Assembly (NCBI GenBank): GCA_036401055.1 | Contig: DASWWC010000079.1 | Location: 1-9,822, forward strand | Source of the DNA: Pelomonas sp036401055 | GTDB taxonomy: Bacteria; Pseudomonadota; Gammaproteobacteria; Burkholderiales; Burkholderiaceae_C | DNA length: 9,822 nucleotides | Direction of reading: 5' to 3' | Shown here: positions 1 to 4,903 of the stretch, one piece after another | Layout of the letters: each line of letters opens with the position of its first letter | How positions within the stretch are numbered: the stretch's first letter is position 1 | The notes under the pieces: model-generated | Database searches by the model: none | What the model saw: the letters and a program-made list of their open reading frames with translations, nothing else | Told to the model about the DNA's origin: nothing | Made by a program: the position numbers and the translations under genes

Positions 1-1
1 G

Positions 2-376
2 GTGCTGGCGGGCCTGCACGCGGCGGCGCGGCGCGGCCCGACCACGCAACGGGTCGACAGCCCCTGGGGCCGCTTCGAGTTCAGCGCGCAGCGGCTGGAC
101 GCGGTCGATGGCGGCGCGGCGCCCAGCTGGACCCAGGTGCAGCTGCGCCGCTTCGAGCCGCGCGAGCTGGCCGACGAGCGGCGGCTGCAGCGCTTCGAAC
201 TGTCCAGCGGCCAGGCGGCGGTCGCGCGGCTGCTGCTGCAGGGGTTGGCACAGTCCGAGGTGGCGCAGCGGCTGGGCGTGGCACCCAGCACCGTGGTGGA
301 TCACACGCGCAAGCTCTACCAGCGGCTGGGCGTGCGCTCCGTGCGCGAGCTGGCCGACAAGGTGAGGGTGGACTAG
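2..376 (+). CDS. LuxR-family transcriptional regulator, C-terminal part (cut by left edge)
   Basis: The visible 124 residues end in a LuxR/GerE-type helix-turn-helix over about residues 66-124. It begins near ELSSGQAAVARLLLQGLAQS, continues with the recognition helix VAPSTVVDHTRKLYQRLGV, and closes with SVRELADKV. These features are typical of NarL/LuxR DNA-binding domains. The stretch before it (about residues 1-60) is not recognisable and should belong to an upstream sensory or linker region outside the window. The GTG at base 2 is probably an internal valine codon rather than the start, because the open frame runs to the edge. The stop TAG (374-376) lies at the outer boundary of the nested repeat that follows, so the insertion may have set the C-terminus. 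The gene converges with coaX. Its target genes cannot be inferred. The domain call is solid; the full architecture is unknown. Confidence 0.8.
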   Translation: MLAGLHAAARRGPTTQRVDSPWGRFEFSAQRLDAVDGGAAPSWTQVQLRRFEPRELADERRLQRFELSSGQAAVARLLLQGLAQSEVAQRLGVAPSTVVDHTRKLYQRLGVRSVRELADKVRVD

Positions 377-445
377 GGCCTGTGAACACTACGGGAGTAG
401 GTCGCGAAGGCCCGCCGCCAGGGGCCAATCAAGGCGCAGCGCGCA

Positions 446-465
446 GCTCGCATTGATATGCGGGC
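446..465. repeat. Central hairpin of lobe 1
   Basis: An 8-bp stem, GCTCGCAT with ATGCGGGC (one G-T pair), encloses the loop TGAT. It occupies positions 19-38 of the 56-nt lobe interior. Confidence 0.6.
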
Positions 466-552
466 AAGCGGTGCAACGCAGAGTGGCCCCTGGCGGCGGG
501 CCTTCCCTTCGGGTTGAGGCTAAAAAACCCGTGCGCTGCGTTGCAAATCCTC

Positions 553-571
553 GCCGGGTATTGAACCCGGC
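553..571. repeat. Central hairpin of lobe 2
   Basis: A perfect 7-bp stem, GCCGGGT with ACCCGGC, encloses a five-base loop. When the lobe is reverse-complemented this hairpin falls at positions 19-37 of the interior, the same place as the lobe 1 hairpin but with a different stem sequence. Confidence 0.65.
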
Positions 572-639
572 TGCGGTTTGCGCCTTGCTCGCGGGCTTTT
601 TAGCCTCAACGCGGCCTGCTCCCGTAGTGTTCACAGGCC

Positions 640-1401
640 CTAACGCGCCCGGTTGATGGCCAGCAGGCCGTCGAAGATCAGGCCCTCGACCAGCTCGTGC
701 GGCGCATCCAGTGCGGGCGCCACCTTCCAGCCCGCGCCGCCGGTCATCAGCAGCAGCGGGTCACGGCCCTCGCGCTGGCGCAGCAGGCGGAACATGCGCT
801 CGATGGCGCCGGTGATCGCGAAGGTGCCGCCGGTGGTCAGCGCGTCGCTGGTGTTGGTGGGGAAGTCGCGCACCTCGCCGGTGGGCACGCGCAGGCCGGC
901 CGTGCCGCCCTCCAGCGCGCGCAGCATGATGCCGTGGCCCGGCAGGATCAGGCCGCCGAGGAATTGCGCGTCGCTGGACAGCGCGTCCACCGTGACGGCC
1001 GTGCCCACCATGACGGTCAGCACCGGCCCGTCGAAGCCGCGTGCGCGTGCGTGGGCGTGGGCGCCGATGACGGCCACCCAGCGGTCCGCGCCCAGGCGGG
1101 TTGGGTGGTCGTAGCCGTTGCGTATGCCGGCCGTCTCGAGCGCGGGAACGACCCAGCGGGCCGTCAGGTCCCAGTGCTCCATCTGTTCCTCGACGCGCCG
1201 GCGCACCGCGTCGCCAGCGACATTGCTGCCGAGCATGCGCTGCGGCGGGGGCAGGCCTTGCCAGTCCTCGTCGGCGAGGCGGTCGATGTTCTCCAGGAAG
1301 ACCGCGCCATGCTGCAGCGGCGCGGAGCCGGGCTGGGCGTCGCCTGCGTAGACGGCCCATTTGAGTCGGGTGTTGCCGATGTCGATGGCCAGGAAGCTCA
1401 T
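640..1401 (-). CDS. coaX: Type III pantothenate kinase
   Basis: Phosphorylates pantothenate with ATP, the first committed step of coenzyme A synthesis, in the cytosol. The protein has 253 residues, a normal length for the family. It opens with the ASKHA-fold phosphate motif AIDIGNTRLKW (residues 5-15, Asp7). The GADRW motif with the expected catalytic Asp106 lies at residues 104-108, followed by VGTAVTVDAL (132-141) and LGGLILPGHGIMLRAL (148-163). The residue two before GTA is Met131, where many CoaX proteins carry Asp; see findings. The ATG start places the motif at the usual distance from the N-terminus; the ribosome binding site is weak. The stop (TAG read from 642-640) overlaps the nested repeat. 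In many Burkholderiales coaX sits beside birA, but not here. It is probably not part of the nitrate operon, being separated by nearly 400 bp that hold a dyad structure and a small ORF. Confidence 0.95.
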   Translation of the reverse strand: MSFLAIDIGNTRLKWAVYAGDAQPGSAPLQHGAVFLENIDRLADEDWQGLPPPQRMLGSNVAGDAVRRRVEEQMEHWDLTARWVVPALETAGIRNGYDHPTRLGADRWVAVIGAHAHARARGFDGPVLTVMVGTAVTVDALSSDAQFLGGLILPGHGIMLRALEGGTAGLRVPTGEVRDFPTNTSDALTTGGTFAITGAIERMFRLLRQREGRDPLLLMTGGAGWKVAPALDAPHELVEGLIFDGLLAINRAR

Positions 1402-1507
1402 TGGCGGCGCTGTGGCGTGAACGATGGCGCGAGCCTACCAGCAGCCCTGGCGATGCCATTGCCTGACCCGCGCCGGCCCGGTGCGCGGCTTCAAGCTCAG
1501 TTGAGAC

Positions 1508-1519
1508 TGTTCACAGGCC
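1508..1519. repeat. 12-bp echo of the nested repeat terminus
   Basis: TGTTCACAGGCC is identical to bases 628-639 in the right outer arm of the element at 376-640 and has the same orientation. It lies upstream of coaX, so coaX is bracketed by the motif. No lobe sequence accompanies it. It could be a remnant or solo terminus, or chance. Confidence 0.4.
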
Positions 1520-1651
1520 ACCCCGCACGTGAGCTGCCGGAACGGCTTGAGGGGTGGGCTTGCGGGTCGCCGGACCGATCGGCTGAGCGGTGTCGATCCG
1601 GGCCTGGGCGGCGCCGGCGTGGGCGCTTGCGGCAGGCGAGAACGGCTTCAT
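1511..1651 (-). CDS. Possible small protein, 46 aa, unknown
   Basis: An open frame begins with ATG (1651-1649) preceded by GGAGG six bases upstream (ATGGAGGCCTACATG), the best Shine-Dalgarno match in this intergenic stretch. The product starts MKPFSPAASAHAGAAQARID and is rich in Ala, Pro and Gln. It has no membrane segment, cysteine or recognisable motif. An in-frame ATG four codons earlier (MEAYMKPF) is possible but overlaps the ribosome site. The stop TGA lies inside the 12-bp repeat-terminus echo. It is on the same strand as cobA and coaX, about 145 bp after cobA and 109 bp before coaX. I do not recognise a family. High-GC chance ORFs are common, so the call rests mainly on the ribosome binding site. 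Confidence 0.35.
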   Translation of the reverse strand: MKPFSPAASAHAGAAQARIDTAQPIGPATRKPTPQAVPAAHVRGGL

Positions 1652-1731
1652 GTAGGCCTCCATGTGATGAGAGGCCGGCAGTGTGCGTGGCCGTGCACGG
1701 CGGCGCCATCCTCGCCTGAGGGATGAAGGCG

Positions 1732-1785
1732 TGTCCGGTTCCGCGCAGCTGTCCCCGATCGGGGACAAGGGCGTTCAACCGGACA
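1732..1785. promoter_or_regulatory. Two concentric perfect dyads (operator-like)
   Basis: An 18-bp perfect palindrome, TGTCCCCGATCGGGGACA (1750-1767), is enclosed by a perfect 9-bp inverted repeat, TGTCCGGTT (1732-1740) and AACCGGACA (1777-1785). Both have the same centre, between 1758 and 1759. The outer and inner half-sites both start TGTCC, so four related half-sites are arranged symmetrically. It lies just after the cobA stop and about 100 bp before the small ORF. Neither strand has a T-run after the stem, which argues against an ordinary intrinsic terminator and for a protein-binding site or an RNA hairpin. Confidence 0.55.
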
Positions 1786-1795
1786 TCACTTCCGT

Positions 1796-2551
1796 TCAGC
1801 CGGCCATAACCTCGGGCAGGGCCAGCGTCGCGGTGGCATGGGCGGCCACCTCGCCGATGACCAGCAGCGCCGGACTCTTCAGCCCCTCGCGTGCGATGCA
1901 GTCGGGCAGGCCGGCCAGTGTCGTCACCGCATGGCGCTGCTGCGCCGTGTGCGCGGCGCTGACGATGGCCGCCGGCAGATCGGCGCGCAGGCCGGCGGCG
2001 AGCAACCGGGCCGTGATGTGGGCCGCGCGGGCCACGCCCATGTAGATGACCAGCGTCAGGCCCGTGCGGGCCAGCGCCGCCCAGTCGGGCTCGGCGCGAC
2101 CCTCGCCGGGATGGCCGGTGACGAGGATGACGCCGGGCGATGCGCGGCGGTCGGTCACCGGGATGCCCACGGCGGCGGGGCCGGCGATGCCGCTGGTCAG
2201 GCCGTTGACGACCTCGACGGCGAGGCCGGCCTCGCGCAGCGCGTCGGCCTCCTCGCCGCCGCGGCCGAACACGAAGGGGTCGCCGCCTTTGAGCCGCACG
2301 ACGCGGTGGCCCGCGCGGGCCTCGCGGATCATCAGCGCGTGGATGAAGTGCTGATCGGTGCTGATGCAGCCACCGCGCTTGCCGACGCGCAGCAGCCGGC
2401 CGGTCACCAGCGCCAGCACGCGCGGGTCGATGAGGTCGTCGGCCAGCACGACATCGGCGGCCTGGATGCGCTTGAGCGCGCGCACGGTCAGCAGTTCCGG
2501 GTCGCCGGGGCCGGCGCCCACCAGTGAAACGGTGTGCAGCGTGTTGTTCAT
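1796..2551 (-). CDS. cobA: Uroporphyrinogen-III C-methyltransferase (SUMT)
   Basis: Transfers two methyl groups from S-adenosylmethionine to uroporphyrinogen III, giving precorrin-2, the branch point to siroheme (and cobalamin). The 251-residue protein matches single-domain SUMT rather than the CysG fusion. Visible motifs are VSLVGAGPGDPELLTVRAL (8-26), VVRLKGGDPFVFGRGGEEAD (84-103), GLTSGIAGPAAVGIPVTDR (117-135) and VTGHPGEG (144-151). The open frame extends upstream to 2614, but the ATG at 2551 is chosen because GGAGG lies nine bases before it (GGAGGCCCTGCAATG) and because the product then starts directly before the SAM-binding strand. The start overlaps the previous gene's stop by four bases (ATGA), indicating translational coupling. 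As the last gene of the nitrate operon it should supply siroheme for a nitrite reductase encoded elsewhere. Confidence 0.95.
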   Translation of the reverse strand: MNNTLHTVSLVGAGPGDPELLTVRALKRIQAADVVLADDLIDPRVLALVTGRLLRVGKRGGCISTDQHFIHALMIREARAGHRVVRLKGGDPFVFGRGGEEADALREAGLAVEVVNGLTSGIAGPAAVGIPVTDRRASPGVILVTGHPGEGRAEPDWAALARTGLTLVIYMGVARAAHITARLLAAGLRADLPAAIVSAAHTAQQRHAVTTLAGLPDCIAREGLKSPALLVIGEVAAHATATLALPEVMAG

Positions 2552-2919
2552 TGCAGGGCCTCCGTGGGCGCGCCCACCTGCGGGCGCTCGGTGTTGGGCA
2601 CCCAGTCCCACCATTCGTGCTGGCCTTCCTCGCTGTTGCCCTGGGTGCGGTGCACGTCCCAGGTCACGAGGTAGTCGGGGTTATCGATGTCGAGGCCGGA
2701 GGCCGCGTCGCGGTAGCGGCCCGGTGGCGCGGTGAACCAGGCCTGCAGGTCGGGCGGCAGCATGAACTCGCCTTCCTGCAGCGCCAGCGTGATGCCCTGT
2801 TCGGCGTCCACCTGGGTCACCTGCCCGCCCAGCTGGCGTTGGCTCAACAGCGAGCCGTCCAGGTCGAAATAGTTGATGCCGACGACGCAGCGGCGGCCGG
2901 GCAGGTCGGTGAGCTGCAT
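2548..2919 (-). CDS. Conserved-context protein of unknown function, 123 aa
   Basis: I do not recognise a family. The protein is acidic and soluble-looking, with no signal peptide or membrane segment and only one cysteine (Cys11). It has a strand-rich N-terminal half (RRCVVGINYFDLDGSLLSQR, then GGQVTQVDAEQGITLAL) that resembles a small beta barrel. The second half is rich in aromatic residues, with LPPDLQAWFTAPPGRYRD (54-71), NPDYLVTWDVHR (80-91) and WWDWVPNTE (103-111). It lies one base after the stop of the Fe-S/anchor gene (TGACATG) and overlaps the start of cobA by four bases, so it is firmly embedded in the operon and probably translated by coupling, since its own ribosome site is poor. 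The position suggests an accessory role for the reductase or for nitrite/siroheme handling; this is inference from context only. Confidence 0.8.
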   Translation of the reverse strand: MQLTDLPGRRCVVGINYFDLDGSLLSQRQLGGQVTQVDAEQGITLALQEGEFMLPPDLQAWFTAPPGRYRDAASGLDIDNPDYLVTWDVHRTQGNSEEGQHEWWDWVPNTERPQVGAPTEALQ

Positions 2920-2920
2920 G

Positions 2921-4894
2921 TCAGTGCTTCAGCGGGGCCACGCCGACCTGTGGCATGTTGGCCAGGCCGATGTCGCGGGCGTGCTGCTCGAAGCCCTTGT
3001 TCTTCCAGAAGAAGGCCCCGGGCATGGTGGTGGGGATGACAAGCACGTAGAACAGCGCCCGGCCCATCAACGCGGTGGCCACCAGCGCCAGGCCCGACAG
3101 GGCGAGGCCGGTGAGTTGCGCAAGGTGCACGGTGTCGTTCAGCAGCAGGCTGACCAGCAGGCCGGCGGCCAGCAGCAGGTTCAGGCCCAGCAGCGTGTTG
3201 CGCAGCGCATAGGTCTTGCCGAAGGTGGTGCTCAGCACATAGTGCGCGGCGCCGCCTTCGTGCTCGGCACGGCCCATGTCGCGGCCGTGGGCCCACAGGC
3301 CGACACCCTCCAGCAACAGCCCCACGCACAGCGCGGCGGCGGCGATGCGGACGACGGTCGTGAAGCTCTCGCCGGTGAAGCCCAGCGTGGCCACCAGCAC
3401 GGTGCCGGCCAGCAGGCCGCCCAGCGACAGCATGTTGCCGCCGAAGGACGTGCCGGTCTGCCAGTGGTTCCAGAACGGGCGGGCCTTGATGCGGTAGCAG
3501 CGGTACATGTAGTACAGGCCAGCAGCGCTGCCGGCGATGGCGAAGTAGCCAGCGCCGGTAGCGGCGGCCGAGGTCAGCCAGGCGGGCACCAGTGCATCCG
3601 GCGTCACGCCGAACACGCTCTGGAACAGGCCTGCGAACACCGTGTTGGCCGGCAGGCTGAACGCGATGTGTGCGCCGATGCCCGCCATGAAGATGGCGAT
3701 GCCCAGGCCTTCGCGCGACACCGGCGAGTGGCGCAGATTGTTGAAGCCGCGGTAGAAGCGGTGCGGCTTGCCCAGGTGCATGGTCGACATGAACAGGCCG
3801 AAGGCGACGAGGCCGAAGCACAGCATGGCCAGCGGCACGTACATGGCCGACGCGGCGAAGGTAGTGAAGCCTTGCAGGCCCAGCTGCGCGCCCAGGAACA
3901 TCAGGCCGAAGGTGCCGGCGGCCATCTGCGCGGCCAGCGTGAACAGCACCAGCGGGTTCTCGCGCGAGGACAGGCGCTTCAGGTTCCAGTGGCGCTCCTT
4001 GCCCAGCTTCTGGTCGATGGCCGGGCGGTACTGGCCGTTGCTGTCCTTGTGGTACTTCACCGGCATGGAGTCGGTGCGCGTCATCTCGTCCGGCAGCTGC
4101 TTGATCTGCTGGAAGCGGATGTTCGGGTGCGTGATCTCGGGCGACGGGAAGCCGGGAATCTCCACGCGCGCCTGCTCGCGGTTGGCGGGGATGTTTTCAA
4201 TCACGCCGAAGTCGAGCGCGTTGCCGACGCAGGCGGACACGCAGGCGGGCTTGAGGCCGACTTCCAGGCGGTCCACGCACATATTGCACTTGGAGACCTG
4301 GCCCTTGACCGGGTCCAGCTGCGGTGCGTTGTACGGGCACACCCAGGTGCAGTAGCCGCAGCCGAAGCAGGTCTCGGGGTCCTGCAGCACGGCGCCGTAC
4401 TCGGTGTGCTTGGTGTAGGCGCGCGTCGGGCAGCCGCGCAGGCACACCGGGTCATCGCAATGGTTGCAGGCCATCGAGATGTTCATGCGCTTGTAGTCGG
4501 GGAAGCTGCCGCCTTCCACGTAGCCCACCGAGCGGAAGGCCAGGTGCGGCGGGTTCTCGTTCTTCTCGCTGCAGGCGGCCTCGCAGGCATGGCAGCCGAT
4601 GCAGTTGTCGGCCGTGAAGAAGAAGCCGTGCTGCTTGTTGCGATTGGGGTTGGTGCCCACCGCCGGGTTCTCGTTGATGAACATCGAGCGGCCCGGCGTC
4701 AGGTGCGGGGCCTCGTCCTTCACGAGGTCGATCAGGTCGACCTTCTGGCCATAGCGGTTGACCTTCGGGATCTGCTTGTCCTGCAGGAAGGCGTAATGCT
4801 GTTCCTCGGTGCGGATCTCCCAGATCTTGCGGGGGCGGGCCGCGCTCTTCGTCGCGTCGGCGATCAGGCTGTCCAGGGGCAGGTCGTTCTTCAT
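2921..4894 (-). CDS. Fused four-cluster [4Fe-4S] electron-transfer subunit and DmsC-type membrane anchor
   Basis: Expected to oxidise membrane quinol and pass electrons to the adjacent molybdoenzyme. The 657 residues contain three parts. Residues 1-90 are an N-terminal extension not typical of DmsB. Residues 91-230 are a DmsB-like ferredoxin domain with 16 cluster cysteines: C98/101/104/108, C143/146/151/155, C176/179/182/186 and C203/206/218/222. Residues about 314-620 hold eight hydrophobic segments (near 315-336, 348-370, 395-415, 441-462, 488-507, 513-533, 564-586, 592-616). The DmsC-type signature LGKPHRFYRGFNNLRHSPVS (374-393) lies between segments 2 and 3. No Tat signal is seen, so the cluster domain should be cytoplasmic; basic loops at 300-312, 371-394, 464-473 and 537-560 agree with an N-in topology. 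ATG 4894 has a good GAGGAG site overlapping the previous stop. DmsB and DmsC are usually separate polypeptides; the fusion is seen as one uninterrupted frame. Confidence 0.92.
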   Translation of the reverse strand: MKNDLPLDSLIADATKSAARPRKIWEIRTEEQHYAFLQDKQIPKVNRYGQKVDLIDLVKDEAPHLTPGRSMFINENPAVGTNPNRNKQHGFFFTADNCIGCHACEAACSEKNENPPHLAFRSVGYVEGGSFPDYKRMNISMACNHCDDPVCLRGCPTRAYTKHTEYGAVLQDPETCFGCGYCTWVCPYNAPQLDPVKGQVSKCNMCVDRLEVGLKPACVSACVGNALDFGVIENIPANREQARVEIPGFPSPEITHPNIRFQQIKQLPDEMTRTDSMPVKYHKDSNGQYRPAIDQKLGKERHWNLKRLSSRENPLVLFTLAAQMAAGTFGLMFLGAQLGLQGFTTFAASAMYVPLAMLCFGLVAFGLFMSTMHLGKPHRFYRGFNNLRHSPVSREGLGIAIFMAGIGAHIAFSLPANTVFAGLFQSVFGVTPDALVPAWLTSAAATGAGYFAIAGSAAGLYYMYRCYRIKARPFWNHWQTGTSFGGNMLSLGGLLAGTVLVATLGFTGESFTTVVRIAAAALCVGLLLEGVGLWAHGRDMGRAEHEGGAAHYVLSTTFGKTYALRNTLLGLNLLLAAGLLVSLLLNDTVHLAQLTGLALSGLALVATALMGRALFYVLVIPTTMPGAFFWKNKGFEQHARDIGLANMPQVGVAPLKH

Positions 4895-4903
4895 GGAGGC
4901 TCC

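Larger units (their letters stand above)
376..640. repeat. Two-lobed nested inverted-repeat element (MITE-like) between convergent genes
   Basis: Outer arms: bases 374-397 are a perfect 24-bp inverted match to 619-642 (core GGGCCTGTGAACACTACGGG), extending imperfectly to 406/610. Inside are two lobes of equal size. Lobe 1 (407-504) is closed by a perfect 21-bp inverted repeat (407-427 with 484-504). Lobe 2 (513-610) is closed by a 19-bp inverted repeat with one mismatch (513-531 with 592-610). The linker 505-512 is CCCTTCGG. The 56-nt interiors of the lobes are inverted copies of each other, identical at about two thirds of positions. Each carries a central hairpin, and the cores share TGCAACGCAG. 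TA flanks both ends (374-375 and 641-642), which fits, but does not prove, a TA target duplication as made by IS630/mariner-type elements. No plausible protein is encoded. It could instead act as a bidirectional terminator or structured RNA; there is no obvious terminal U-run outside the outer stem. Confidence 0.85.

Noticed and set aside
553..571. tRNA T-arm resemblance (CCGGG-TTCAATA-CCCGG on the minus strand)
   Set aside because: No acceptor stem, anticodon arm or D-arm could be placed around it, and the hairpin is explained by the repeat lobe structure.
697..1719. 340-codon plus-strand open frame
   Set aside because: It is antisense to coaX and has no recognisable motif or credible start site.
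1750..1767. Intrinsic terminator or LexA box
   Set aside because: No T-run follows the stem on either strand, and the CTGT to ACA spacing is 12 rather than the 8 bases of a LexA box.
2552..2614. Upstream extension of cobA to 2614
   Set aside because: It would overlap the 123-aa gene by more than 60 bp, lacks SUMT similarity, and the ATG at 2551 has a far better ribosome binding site.
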